The notes: generated from the sequence alone by a model not told the origin. 28,646 nucleotides of DNA from Priapulus caudatus (GCF_000485595.1 NW_014577150.1:146395-175040); one strand, 5' to 3'; positions 1 to 12,320 are shown, counted from the first letter of the stretch. Made by a program: numbers and translations.

Positions 1-905
1 CTGGTATGTGAATGAATAAAGACTGGCCCCAAAATATATCACATGGGTTTTGATATTTTATTTTAATTATGCAAATTAGGTAGATTTTAGCAATTTCACT
101 ATGCATTTCAGTGTCTGCCTACGGTCAACGATAACTCAAGAACCGTTTGACCCACATGTTTCAAATTGCATACAGTTGTTACTCCTATGGGAGCGATGTG
201 AACGTCCTATTTTGGAGCACGCCAGTTGACCTACTTTCGAGCCACGCCCACTTTTTGGCAAAAATGGAAATGGCCATAAGTCAGTTCAGGTTCAACAGAT
301 TTTGCTCATTTTTGGTATTTAAATAAATAAGGACTGGCCCCAAAACATATCACAGAGATTTTGATATTTTTTAAAATTATGCAAATTAGGTAGATTTTGG
401 CAGTTTCACTATGCATTTCAGTGTCTGCCTACGGTCAACGATAACTCAATAACCGTTTGACCCACATGTTTCAAATTGCATATAGTTGTTACTCCTATGG
501 GAGAGATTTGAACTTCCTATTTTGGAGCATGCCAGGCGACCTACTTTCGAGCCACGCCCACTTTTTGGCAAAAATGGAAATAGCCATAAGTCAGTTCAGG
601 TTCAACGGATTTTGCTCATTTTTGGTATGTGAATGAATAAGGACTGGTCCCAAAACATATCACACGTATTTTTATATATTTTTTAAATTATGCAAATTAG
701 GTAGATTTTAGCAATTTCACTATGCATTTCAGTGTCTGCCTACGGTCAACGATAACTCAAGAACCGTTTGACCCACATGTTTCAAATTGCATACAGTTGT
801 TACTCCTATGGGAGAGATTTGAACGTCCTATTTTGGAGAATGCCAGTCGACCTACTTTTGAGCTACGCCCACTTTTTGGCAAAATGAAAATGGCCATTCA
901 TTTCT
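1..905. repeat. ~311-bp tandem satellite, almost three units, open at left edge
   Basis: The same AT-rich unit recurs with landmarks (an atgcatttcagtgtctgcct core) at 101, 411 and 722, giving periods of 310 and 311 bases. Units differ by scattered substitutions and 1-base indels; all three keep the segments ataactcaa.aaccgtttga and cgcccactttttggc. The last unit decays near 905. No unit has a full-length reading frame, so this is satellite DNA and not a coding repeat. The true array length is unknown because it leaves the window on the left. Confidence 0.93.
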
Positions 906-930
906 AGATTCATTCGATTTTGTTAAATTT

Positions 931-960
931 ACCTACCTACCTACTTACCTACCTACCTAA
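931..960. repeat. (CCTA)n microsatellite
   Basis: Seven near-perfect tetranucleotide steps (acct acct acct actt acct acct acct aa) lie just after the satellite array. One step is altered (cttacc). Confidence 0.9.
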
Positions 961-3400
961 TCATACCTACGTGTAATATTGTGTTGTAGATTCTTCGTTG
1001 CAGTAAATTGACTGGAATATTTTATTGCTTTTATTTGCGCGATTATCGAAAACCAAAATGGCAATCATTTAGGCATAGTGCCATCTCTCGCCTAGATTTT
1101 AAACTTTCAGATATGAAACATTTATTTTCGCATCAAAACTAACCCTGAAACAATTAAAACGGTGAAATTTCTATTAGTATAACACTTACCAAATTTTAAA
1201 TATCATCTCCCTCTTCTATCACACGCAAGGTGAGCTATAGTGTCATTGACACTTTCATTTTTGGGGGAGGGGTCGTATGCATGTTCACAGCTGGGATATC
1301 TTGGGTGGAGTAGGGTGTTCCCATGCATCTTCTCTGCAGATTCAACCAGGGATATACATATGTGGGTGGGGCGGTATTACCTACGTACCATGTTCCAATC
1401 TGGTGTTTGTGGAGGTCTTACGTAGCTTACCAGATCCCAACCAGGGATATGTGCGGGTATTAACTGCATGGGTACCAGTGTTACATCTAATATATAGCTG
1501 GGCGTATATTATCACTTCTAAAGCTGTATCATTATAAATATATTGGAGTATACGTATAATGTTCACTTGTGTCAGTTGTACATATCAAAATAAATAAATA
1601 AGGTTATTAACTACTACATGTACGTGCGGGTGCTTGTGTGTGGGTCATATATACTAAATAAGTTCACTCTAGTAACAGACAGTATAGGGCATGTTACCTA
1701 AGCCGTACTTAAAAATCGTATATTAACTCCAGCCGTCCTATAGCAACCGTGGCTCTTTTACAAAACAGTGGACACACCAAACACGAAGATAACACCACTT
1801 GTAAAACACGCTGATGTGATAAGCATAGCAGCAGGGACGGGTGAATCGGGATTGGGGTGACCTGACCCGCCCCTCCCGTTCACGGGGTATTTCCTCGCGC
1901 CGCTACCGGGTCGAGCAAAACCGGCATATGTGCTTGCATATCAACATCATTCGCGATCAGCGTGTCGCAACGCATCGTAACGTAGTTCAGTATTTCTACA
2001 TCCGTAAGAATTCACGGTACAGTAAATGCTGATAGACTGGAACTGCAATGACGTGTGCTTCGTATATACAGCTATAACCTCGCGACTAGAAAAAACCGCG
2101 AACTCGCTGCGATTGCATGTATACTTGCACTGCACTTTCATAGCGATCAATCTCGCGTCTAATATGTCGCCAAAAAAAGAAATTATAATAAATACAATCA
2201 TAAATTAATACCGGGCACGTAATCGAAATCGGCCAATATGCTGCGCAACGTCTGGATGGTTTTGATGGCACCGGGGAGACTGCTTCCTAAGATCGGGCGA
2301 CAAGATCCTGCAAAACTGGATAGCTTTGTCAGTATGTAGCCAAAGATATCATCGAATCCAGCTCCACATCGACTACCGTATTTAACACCTAACATTTAAC
2401 CTATGTTTAATAAAAGACAATCAATGCTAGCAATGAATAACGTGGTTACCTATGGAAAAATTCTGCCAACGGTCACTTAATCAGTATACTTATAAATTCC
2501 TAGCGCAATTGATCGCTGTTATATTAAAGATCGTACACACTTCCTACCACTAGGCTGGTATGGTGGCGGTCACCAATACGTACAGCACGTTTCCTGGCTA
2601 AGATTACCTAAAGTTCTACGTCCCGTGGCACGCCCTGCCTATATAGCTATTTCGTGTTTTAGACCTAGCCTAACGCCGCAGTTCATCATGAGGAATTATA
2701 AAGATCATATTTACTATACATATACTAGCGGATTGTGTGTGCAAAACAGAATATGTATTTCTGCAACAGAAACGGGGTGTTTCACACACATCGGTACTGG
2801 TATCGCCGCGCCATCCGCTCATTACGCTCTGCACCCAGAAAGGAAGTGTGCTAAGAGGCTGATGGGGGGGCAGGGGGTCGGGCGAACTGCGATATTATCA
2901 CCCACTCAATCCTCATCCAGCGACTGAGTGTGCTACCGCTGTGTGCGTCGTGTCGTGCCGTAGTGATAGCAGTCGAACATGTCTGTAGTGTGCATGGAAC
3001 CAATTATAATATATATAATCTGTACCGACAGTAACTCCTGTCTATAGAAATGCATTGCCTATCATAGATATCTCAAATCCGGCATTTCTTATCCCATTTA
3101 ACACGTTGTAGGTCGACCCTGCCTAAATTCACCATCTTCACTGCCCACCTGCACAGTGGCAAACATTAGGACCTGTGATCAAAGTGGGGGGGACGGCATA
3201 CCGAATCACCCTCCCTTGCGCTTTGGTTAACGTGCTATACACCCGACTCCCAGTCTTTTCTGCTCTATGCATGACACTGCCTAATCCCACATCGCCACAA
3301 TGTGCCTAATACTGGTCGGACTTTGTATACACGTGAAGGACGACACAGTCGCAGTGCCCAATAAGGCCCCCCGTTTAGGATCGCGGAGGGGTCGGCGGGC
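961..3400. other. Gene-poor stretch, no gene recognised
   Basis: Only short open frames occur, without codon bias, recognisable domains or paired splice signals. Near 1340 and 1439 the motif caaccagggatat occurs twice about 97 bases apart, a weak local duplication. A GC-richer patch near 1830-1920 has no recognisable coding potential. Confidence 0.6.
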
Positions 3401-3458
3401 GAAGAGAGGCAAGAAGAAAAGAAGAGGAACAGGAGGTAGGGAGAAAGGGAAGAAAGGT
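3401..3458 (+). repeat. Polypurine tract
   Basis: About 58 bases consist almost only of A and G (short runs such as gaagagaggcaagaagaaaa). Such tracts can adopt triplex (H-DNA) forms and are otherwise simple low-complexity sequence. The apparent reading frame on the opposite strand (Ser/Leu/Phe-rich) is a by-product of the composition. Confidence 0.7.
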
Positions 3459-3590
3459 GCGGCGTGAAGGGCACTGATTGCGCAAAGCGCTTATTATTCA
3501 TAGAAATATGATGGGGCAGGATCAACACATTGCATAATGAGGTGCGCAAGAGGAGCCGGGCGTGAAGCGGCGGTGGTGATGACTCACGCC

Positions 3591-3618
3591 GTCAGGGTGT
3601 CAATGATGACACCCTGAC
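3591..3618. repeat. Perfect 12-bp stem, 4-base loop hairpin
   Basis: gtcagggtgtca (3591-3602), loop atga, then tgacaccctgac (3607-3618): a perfect inverted repeat. It lies in a GC-richer patch with no gene on either side, so a terminator role is not supported. It may be the remnant of a small inverted-repeat element or a structured RNA. Confidence 0.75.
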
Positions 3619-6600
3619 ACACTCCCGTCTCCGACGAGCCGCCAGGCGGTCACCTGACGCGACGAGCAGTGTCACGCCTATACATCACTGTCTACGGATG
3701 CATTCTGTTGCTGCGCGGACTGCATTCGTGCTTGAATTGACTTCCGTTGAAGCTGAACATCTTTAGATCTTATTAACTGAGGATTGCATGATTAATGATG
3801 TCTTTGGAGCCACGAATATGCACGAATTCTTCAACGTGCTGATGATATCGTGGCTACATGATATTAAAATGTCATGATGTCGTGTACCTGATAATATTTG
3901 TATCTGGAATAAACCATTCCCAATGAAAATAGCTGTCTTCTTCCAATTGATATGCAAATATAGGGCCAGGTAGTATAAATTAAATTCACAACTGACATAA
4001 TACAACAACATAATTTCGGTAGGCACGCAACCAGTCAGCGGTGAGACCAATCCAATCGTGTAGCATGTAGGTCGCCCTACTATAATGCAGAACTCTAGCG
4101 TATATCCACGCACTAAGTATTAGCTATAATATGCCTGTGTAGTGTCTACTCTACTTGTTTGTGACTATAAACGCATCTTAGCCTCAACGCTTTGACACAT
4201 CACTCCCGCTGACAACTGCACTGCTGGATGGCAAATACATCTACGCGCGCTGCGTGATCGAATGACTTTTTAATTTAATAACGTGCGTAAAAATTTCGTT
4301 CTCGTCTTCAGAAGGATAAATAGACTGCATGATCTTCTAACATTTTCTTAGCAGTTGAGAAAAGATGGGTTTTGATTGATTTGATAGGTTCCAGTCATAC
4401 ACCATGCAGTATACTGCTGTTTGTTTTGAAAGATAGCTGAAAGTTAATTTAAATGGGCAATTTCGTCTCGCCCCCATTTTTTTGTGCGTATATATGTAAC
4501 TGAATACGAAGAATGTCAATAGTGTTTATGACAAGTAGGAAAATTTCTGGAAATGAAAAGATTTATTTGCATGGCGAACATGCAGAGCACTAACTAGCTC
4601 AAATTTCGCGCATTTCCACGGTAAATTGAATTTGGCTAATGGTTTTTTTGCGGGGTTATGGGCCGCTGCCAGCTGGGGCCACATGCAGGCAGCTCCCATC
4701 CATGAGCTCACTACATCTGTTGTGCGTGGTTTATACGTCCACGCCGTTGGCCAGTCAGCCGTACCAAACGCCAGCGAGCCATTGAGCTGATTTCATACTG
4801 GGTTCCGATATGCAGCGTTAGAGAAGGAACCGTGAAGCAAACGCCGTCTCCTTTCAGGAAGTGTAAAAAAAACGTTTCTTTAACATTGAAAGTTAAACGA
4901 TAGCATGCTGCATATAATAGTTAACAGTGCTGTGGGTGAGGGTGTATGCCGCGATAGTGCTGCTAGAAATCAGCGGTTTGCACCTGCACGTAGAAACGGC
5001 TAATATGCGTGACACGGTGTGCTATGCAGCCCCTACGCGCACTACACACCTCTCGGACAGGCATTCACTCCACTCGACGGTTGAGGAAGACACTCTCACA
5101 AAGAAACGTGCATAAAATTATTAACAAGGCACGTTCCGTCAAAAACGTGTCCGCGTTTAGTACTTTTACCCCGTGCGCAAGCGCGTTTTAGGCGTGGTGC
5201 GATGAATTGGATTTAAGCCACCGCAAAAAAAGACACTGGAAAGCTCACACCGATATCTAAATGCAATCAACTCAGAGCACTGCACGTAGCAAGAGAGGTG
5301 CACGAGCCAGGGACACAAAGTCCGCCATGAATACCATCCACAAGATAATCTGACACGGCTGCATCGGATCACTGATAGTCTACTTGATATTATTTTTCTT
5401 TGTTATAGCCGCCTCGGTTCTTCATCTCTGCTTTTCCTTTCATTGTCGAACAATAGAGCAACACATCTGCATGAATAGTGTGCGAAATCCATATGAATGC
5501 TGGATAATAGGCTCACAGGAATAAATAAGCATAATGCTATCTACGGTGGCGTTCAGGTGTTACATAATGCTTTGCGTGTGCCTGTAACATGCAGTAAAAT
5601 GTGTGGATCATGTTCACAATGAGCGTGCGCCCCACAAAGCAGCATCAGCTAGCACTACTCTTCACCAATGCACTAGGTAGATTGTGTCAAAGCAACACCG
5701 AGCAGTAGCTAATGAGCGAAGCTGTGGAATATCGCTTACTGCTTCCATGCTCGTAGATGATCTAAAGGTGCTTTCTGCTCTACGGTAAAACTAAACTCTG
5801 CAGGCTTTTTCAGGTTCCTGTGATCAGTATCATTCACCATTTACCTCACCTGCCTTGTGATATGACACCATATTGATAACAACGTATCATTCATATCGTG
5901 ACCATTACAACCACCAAATTACAACAGTTTTAGGATACAGTCAAGCTTCATTTAATTGGAAGCACTGTTCCCATTTAGTGAGGGACAGCGTTCCATGAGC
6001 GATGCAGTTTTGACATTCATACGAAACCAACCATCAACCAACTACTGTCAACAGTTTATGTGAAAGATGATTTAATTTCCCAGTTAAATTTATTGTTGTT
6101 CTTACAGTTTGTAGCAAATTGTGATCATTGTCGTCTTTCTATGTTGCTTCTGCAGTTCATCCTAATAAAGTGGGTCTAATGCAAGGAGTAAGCAGCTGGT
6201 AACAACAGTTGTAGTAGTATAAGCAAATAATATGATTGTTTTGAATGTAACATTGTTCTCCTGCTCTTACTGTAATGGGTTCTGCCTATCGTATGCATGT
6301 GCATTCCTAATTATCTATAATTGTACTTCCCTGTTGATAAATTATGTATTAAGAAAAATTTTACAAATTCGCAAGTGAAAAATAGAGGTAGGGAATCATG
6401 GTCATGGTCATAAATAGTGGGCAATTGTTGAAATACTATATTTATATCGGACTTGTTTATGTCTGGCTCACCTATGCAGTAATTCATCAACTCTTTCCTC
6501 AATTGAAAGTGGCAGGAAATGTGTTTGTGTATGCTTGGAAAGTAGCTCTCTGCTGATATATTGGCTCTAAAAGAAGTTAGGTTTGTATTTGACATGTTAT

Positions 6601-9600
6601 TCGCAATATCTCAACAACGGAACTGACTGTTGTTAATATCTTGATAATCAAAGACATGCACAGTCCAAAAACCTGTATGTTTTTAAGGACAGTCTTCCGC
6701 TAGTGTGCATCATACAGTAGATGTCATATAAAACTCGTATTATAGTGGTGATCAGAAGCCAGCACATTTATATTTGCCCACCAGAGCATTGTGTTTGTGC
6801 GTGTGATTTTTTGCATTTCCAGCATCATCAGCCTCCACTGTTTAGGATGTCACAGTAGAGAACGTGCACTTATTTAGGGCTACTAATAATTATATCACAT
6901 AAAAACCAACATGGATGATAGTGATCAAAAGTCAGTGGGTTGCAAAAGACTTGAAAATTCTCTGTATATACAATCTGCTGAACTCATGATCAGTGACAAA
7001 CTGGTTTTTCAACGACGACTTGTTTTCTTAATTTCAAGAAGTATGATATGTACCTTTTACTTATATGTTAATGAGTAGGTCTCTGCTCACCTCTTGCCTA
7101 TTAAGAGACAGGCTAACTGCTATTCACTCCTTTCACACGTTCTTGAAATTGACATATGGGTTTGTGTTAATAGTTACAGTTTCAAAGTTAAATTTAATAA
7201 CTGAAGTAAAATTATAAATCATTGCAGAACCTGAAAAAATTTTATAAGTCATTTGTGTTTGTGTCGGACAGCCATTCTGCGTTTGTATTTTATGTGTAGG
7301 CATTAAATAAAATTGTTTATATTATATATGGCTTGCTGAAAAGGTCAGGAGGACATAACTTAAATCTTGTGTCCTCTTTATATGGTTAACTTATATGAAC
7401 TTGGGCAAAAATATAGTTTCGTTTGTATACTACATAAAAATACACAAATACATTCATAAAGCTCAATATAATTTTTTTTTCTAGTTTTCTATTAGTGTAT
7501 GGATGGGGAATTCAGAGAATGGATATGTAATTCAAGAACTTTCCTTTTACTGTAAGGATTTGTTTTCAGTCTTCATACTAAGCCTTCTTCACCCTATGCT
7601 AGATCACTGGTGTAGTTCGGTTTCCTCTTCATCCTTTTCGTTATCAAAATATCGTACTTGTAAAAATTTTATGGATGCATTACACCTTATCTCTGTTTTT
7701 GGCCACTCCTGTCTGCAGTCAGACTTGTGTTCTCATAGTCTGAGATAGCATTGCTATATATAGGTTCCTTCTATTTCTATCCTGCTTGTCCCTCTCAGCA
7801 TCTTCCGTGGTACATGAGATCTTTTCGTACACATGAGATGACAGTAATATAACCATGTCTTCTCAGGTGGTGGCTTGACTCTAGTAATTGCAGTGCATGT
7901 TATAATAATAATTTGCTTCGTATTGTTATAGACATTCAACTTGATACAATTCGTAATTAAATTTTAATTATTACCGAAAGCTCGCTGTTTTTTTCTAATT
8001 ATTCTGACACGTGGCATTAACCTGAACTGGAAATTCCATGCAGTTTTCATTGTTGCTTGTCTGTAGGATATCTATCCATCTGATCTAATATGATTATAAA
8101 GCAATTTTTATGAGTTGCTGTTTCCATTTTTTTCATTTTTCACGTTTTAAACATGCTAGCATAGAATTAATAAAGGCTGAACTATTTTCCTGTTGTAAGA
8201 AATATACTAAAATGTCATCTATATTGTGTTGCTTTTATCCTCTAAATGTACTGGCTCGTCGCACCGCGTTGTTGCCAGGCAAAATTAACAATAATGTTAG
8301 GTGGCGCCACTTCTCAACCAAGCCACAACGTTCGTTAGAATCGCGATTGTAATCGTGGCAGCAGCCATGAAACAGTTATTTACCGATGTTTGTGTAGGAC
8401 CAGGTGTTCACAAGGGCGACCTTACTACCCCCTATAGGTCATAAATGCTGTCACAATTCGAAATTTATGAAGGTCCTTTGATTTAAACAGATGTCAACAC
8501 TTTAACAGCATTTAATTTTCTCTCCCATTGCGGGCGGTACTTAAACTAAGGGCGCAGAAAGTAGTTTTAGAACCTTGAAAACAATATGTTGCTGTTAAAA
8601 TCAGCATTAGTATATTCTTTCGGGCGAAATCAAGTGAGTCATCAAGTACCCAGGTGCAGGTCATGCGCTGCGTTCTGATTGGCCGGCGAACATCGGTGAT
8701 TCATCCATGCACGAAATCCTAAAAATCGTGCCTCGCCGCTAATGGCTGAATCCTGCGCTTTCATTATGTTCTTTGTTAGCGAAGTATTATTTTTCGATTA
8801 GTATGACGACGTGATTCATCTGCTGGGAAAAGCGCTGTCGCTCAAAATACCGTCTGTGGCGCTTTCCGCCATTACTGCGCCCAATTCATGTCCGCAGGTG
8901 CCGCTGGCTGCCATATAAACCATAAGGTAGATTATGTAGAAAAAATGAAGTTTGAACAAAACAGGAAAGGCCTAGGCTTTGTCAGCGTTCGGGCCACATT
9001 ATGTGTCGATTGGCTTGATTTACGCCATGTTTCGTGGGAACGCGCCCGTTTCAAGATGTACCCCACCCAGTTAGTATGAACTATCGACATCGGCTTGCTC
9101 CCACGTGTTGTCACTAATGCATGCCTCAAAGGCTCCTGTCATTCGACCATAAATCTGAGCTAATTTAGAACAGTACAGCTTTTAGTCAGCAATCCAAAGA
9201 AAGTGGTTTTGAAGACTGCTTTAGAGTAAGGGCATTATATATAGAAATCTTTTGCATTTGGTTCACTCCCATCTGAACACCTGTGAAACATTATATTTTA
9301 ACAATCTAGTACATATTTGTCCAAATCACACTCAGAATAGCATCTATAGTAGTGCCCCCCTCCCTCCCCTTACTCCGATTCGTTGCTATTTATCCATACT
9401 TGCGGGGGTGACAAGACTTTGAATGACAGTCAGTAACATTGTACATGTATAAATTATCTACCGAAAGCTGTAGAACTAGCGATATAAAGCTACCAGAGTA
9501 CCAGCCATCATCGGCTAGTTGTAATATATAAAGGTGTAAACTGTGCATTTCAAATGGAACATGTCGATGATTATTGGCATCCGTGTGACGTCTGTGAAAA

Positions 9601-9841
9601 TTTTCAACATTTACAGCTGTAATACATTACATACGAGTGATACAATGTTGAAATTGAAATGTGCCACGAATTTTTAACAACTACTAAAATCCTAGATGAA
9701 TAACTTAAGGTTTTGTTAAATATGAAATGATAGTGGCCCACTTGACTAAGTCCAGTTGTTATTGAAAGCTACCTACTTTTCTGTGAGCGATCATATCTGA
9801 GTAATTTTGACTTGGTTATCTACTCACTTCTTTAGTCACAA
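3619..9841. other. Long AT-rich stretch, no gene recognised
   Basis: About 6.2 kb without a reading frame I would defend; the longest (116 and 94 residues, minus strand, near 3763-4113 and 6311-6595) have low-complexity, AT-driven composition. A patch near 8640-8890 is richer in CpG and contains an inverted CCAAT motif (tgattggccgg, about 8677-8687), so it could be regulatory, but nothing downstream looks like an exon. The stretch may be intronic or intergenic. Confidence 0.55.
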
Positions 9842-10070
9842 GCACTTGGGTGGGTTTAATAATAAAATTATAATAAATACCAATTGTGTTTAAGTCTAGT
9901 CTTTATGTTTATGTACTATCTATCACCTAACAATTCCACACAAATGTTGTTCAAATATTTCTTACACTTCTTACTGCGTGCATGCCATTTTGAACCAAGG
10001 TGAAGACCTTGGTACTATTTACAAGTGTTTGTTGTTTACTATTATTTTATTATTGAAACAGCCCAAGTGC
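9842..10070. mobile_element. Fold-back/MITE-like element, GCACTTGGG termini
   Basis: The segment begins gcacttggg and ends cccaagtgc. About 40 bases at each end form an imperfect inverted repeat (gggtttaataataaaatta on the left pairs with tattttattattgaaacagcc on the right, read in reverse complement). There is no coding capacity, and no convincing target-site duplication. The ends resemble those of the larger element at 11188-11634 (gcacttggaa...ccaagtgc), which suggests one family. This fits a non-autonomous DNA transposon, but I cannot name the superfamily. Confidence 0.6.
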
Positions 10071-10250
10071 ATGTGTGATTACTTTAGTAACTAGTCATAT
10101 ACCTTAATATGTGTTAGCTCTAAGAAAAGGACCCACATCGAAAGACCTATGTGCCAGTGGCAGTGTGGGTGGTCGGGTCGGGCTAGGTTACGTGTATCTG
10201 TACAATGTACTACTATACTACACTAAAACTATACTAATACTAGGGCAGAT

Positions 10251-10467
10251 GGGGTCGTTGTCGTATCAGGTACTACAGATATGTACCCGAGGTAGTTTTA
10301 GGTTGTTTAGTATTATGTTTATATTTTTATATGAGGTATGTTTAGAGTTAGGGTTAAGGTTAGGGCTAGGGTACACTTCTGTAGTACAAGTCTGGTACAC
10401 TTTGTGTATACATATATGTACCTCGGGTACATATCTGTAGTAGGCTACCTGATACGACAACGACCCC
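10251..10467. mobile_element. MITE-like element with telomere-like core, copy 1
   Basis: Terminal inverted repeats start ggggtcgttgtcgtatcagg and end with the reverse complement (cctgatacgacaacgacccc). A second inner pair, cagatatgtacccgaggta and tacctcgggtacatatctg, extends the palindromic arms to about 45 bases. The interior (10346-10372) holds a short TTAGGG-like array (gttagggttaaggttaggg). It has no transposase or other gene. It is shorter (217 bp) than copy 2 mainly because the telomere-like array and a TA-rich stretch are shorter. Confidence 0.8.
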
Positions 10468-10680
10468 TTGAGCAATACTAGGCCACCATACTGCGAGACC
10501 AATGCCATGGCAAACTACTTTTGATTGTTATGTGATTGTCAATATGTCTTTTTATGTATGACTAGTGTTTATTGGCGTATAGTATTGCTATTAGTAGGGT
10601 AAAAAAAATCCATAAACTTGGTATTTGTACTGATCCGAACACGGACTCGGTTAACGAGTCGCTTATATATCCCGCTGATA

Positions 10681-11182
10681 GAGGTTCTATGACATGCGTC
10701 TAAACAGAGAAATTGCTCCAACTTGTGATTGGAGGATAAAAATAGAATTTGTGAAGTAAAATAGAATGAGCGATACCGCGCGTGCATATTTACTAATTAA
10801 TTAGACTAATCGCGCTTTAATAGACTCAAAATTCACAGAGATTAAGGCTAAGATTCAAGATTCAAGATTCAATATGTTTATTTTGTGCATAAGTCGTGTA
10901 TATACAGTGTACAGCGGCAAATAGGAAATATACAAGTCAAGTTAATCTAGTTTACAAAGGAAGCACAGGAGTGGCGAAAGAACCCGCAGCTAAGACATGT
11001 GTCTATAACAATGGCTAGAATTTATAGAAATGTAACTCAAATCGTTTGCGCCAAATGATAGTTAGTACACTTTCCTACCGGTCATAGCATAATAGCATAT
11101 GAGGCGGGGTATGCAAATTCTATTTTTATCCTCCAATAACAGGTCGGAGCAATTCCTCTGTTTAGACGCATGCGTTCTATGT
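10681..11182. mobile_element. Inverted-repeat element enclosing a retroelement tail
   Basis: Arms of about 70 bases at 10681-10752 and 11114-11182 are near-complementary: gacatgcgtctaaacagag on the left faces ctctgtttagacgcatgcg on the right, and ggaggataaaaatagaattt faces aaattctatttttatcctcc. The ~360-base interior is unrelated to the arms and contains a LINE/SINE-like 3' tail. This looks like a fold-back element, possibly with an insertion between its arms. It abuts the next inverted-repeat element at 11188. Confidence 0.7.
10853..11000 (-). mobile_element. Possible 3' end of a non-LTR element (LINE or SINE)
   Basis: Read on the minus strand, the segment ends with an AATAAA motif (complement of 10877-10882) followed by three short tandem steps of the type TTGAATC (10853-10873). 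AATAAA followed by short TTGAATC-type tandem repeats is typical of 3' tails of some LINE and SINE families in animals. No reverse transcriptase remains, and the 5' limit is a guess. Confidence 0.4.
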
Positions 11183-11187
11183 TACAG

Positions 11188-11634
11188 GCACTTGGAACAT
11201 CTCAATAAAAAAAAAGGTAAATAAACACGAAATGTATTTACTATCAGTCTAAATGTTTCTCTACTCTATTTCGCCTATAATCAGTAAATCACTCAAATGG
11301 TCATCTGCAACATACAAGTTGAAGTACACCGCACGCTAAACCGACCAGGCTCTCCGACTGTTACACGTCGTAGTATTAAGCGAGAAGGGAACTTGTGGCT
11401 AACCGCACGCTAGCTGCTGCACATTGACACATGAAAAAAAGAAAAAAAAAGAAAAGTATTTGTGTCAGTGTGCAGCAGCTAGCGTGCGGTGTACTTGTGT
11501 GTTGTAGATGAGCATTTGACTGGCATTTACAGGTGATTATAGGCGAAATAGAGTAGAGAAACATTAAGACTTTGGTAGTAAATACATTTCGTGTTTATTG
11601 ACCATTATTTTTTTTATTGAGACGTTCCAAGTGC
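11188..11634. mobile_element. 447-bp fold-back element with nested hairpin
   Basis: Begins gcacttggaacatctcaata and ends with the near reverse complement tattgagacgttccaagtgc. The arms (about 11188-11340 and 11480-11634) share long segments, for example aataaacacgaaatgtattt facing aaatacatttcgtgtttatt, and tctactctatttcgcctata facing tataggcgaaatagagtaga. The motif accgcacgct occurs at 11328, 11402 and, inverted, at 11481. No gene is present. It lies directly against copy 2 of the telomere-core MITE (11642). Confidence 0.75.
11402..11490. repeat. 30-bp stem, 29-base A-rich loop hairpin
   Basis: Arm 11402-11431 (accgcacgctagctgctgca continuing cattgacaca) pairs with 11461-11490 with a single mismatch. 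The loop (11432-11460) is almost entirely A and G on the + strand. It lies at the centre of the 447-bp fold-back element. If transcribed it would form a long hairpin RNA; no transcription signal is visible. Confidence 0.8.
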
Positions 11635-11641
11635 AGCAGAT

Positions 11642-11946
11642 GGGGTCGTTGTCGTATCAATAATCAGGTACTACAGATATGTACCCGAGGTAGTTTTAGG
11701 TTGTTTAGTATTAATACTATTAGTATTAGTATTAGGTATTATGTTTATATTTTAATGAGGTATGTTTAGTTAGGGTTAGGGCTAGGGTTATGGTTAGGGT
11801 TAGGGTTATGGTTAGGGTTAGGGTACACTTCTGTAGTACAAGTCTGGTACACTTTGTGTATACATATAATATATATTATATGTGTTATATATATTATATG
11901 TACCTCGGGTACATATCTGCCTAGTACCTGATACGACAACGACCCC
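11642..11946. mobile_element. MITE-like element with telomere-like core, copy 2
   Basis: Same terminal repeats as copy 1 (ggggtcgttgtcgtatca at 11642, ending ctgatacgacaacgacccc at 11946). The interior contains an expanded TTAGGG-type array (11768-11824) with variant units such as TTATGG and CTAGGG, then the shared segment gtacacttctgtagtacaag and a TA-rich palindrome near 11868-11900. At 305 bp it is longer than copy 1. The left flank (gcagat) matches that of copy 1. Confidence 0.82.
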
Positions 11947-12230
11947 TTCATCCCAAGTGCATGTGTTCTATGTGTCCGGTTGTGTGTCCTGCATTGTTAA
12001 TATCAATGGAAATCACTTCTATTGTTAATGATATTGTAAATATCTAGCATATGTTGTATTCTTCTAATATAAGTTGTGGTTTTAATTTATTATTTAGTAA
12101 TTTACGTTACAAACTTTTGTACCAAACATTGCAAAATAGGCAATCTACTATTTTCGAGCCAGTAGCAGTGGTGGCGCTGCTAGCGTGACGAGTTATGTTC
12201 GGCTGCGTTCGGCGGAAGGCCAGTTGCCCC

Positions 12231-12320
12231 GTAGATATATTAGGGTACAGTATATCATATGCCATAATACCTAGGGTTCGTTATATGGCATATGATATAC
12301 TGTACCCTAATATAATCTAC
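12231..12320. repeat. Inner AT-rich hairpin in the dimer spacer
   Basis: Arm 12231-12267 (agggtacagtatatcatatg core) and arm 12281-12320 (catatgatatactgtaccct core) are complementary over about 37 bases with a few small bulges; the loop is about 13 bases. It lies in the spacer of the larger inverted dimer, giving a hairpin inside a palindrome. Confidence 0.8.

Noticed and set aside
722-907. 61-residue frame in the satellite
   Set aside because: The frame is broken in the other satellite units, so it is chance.
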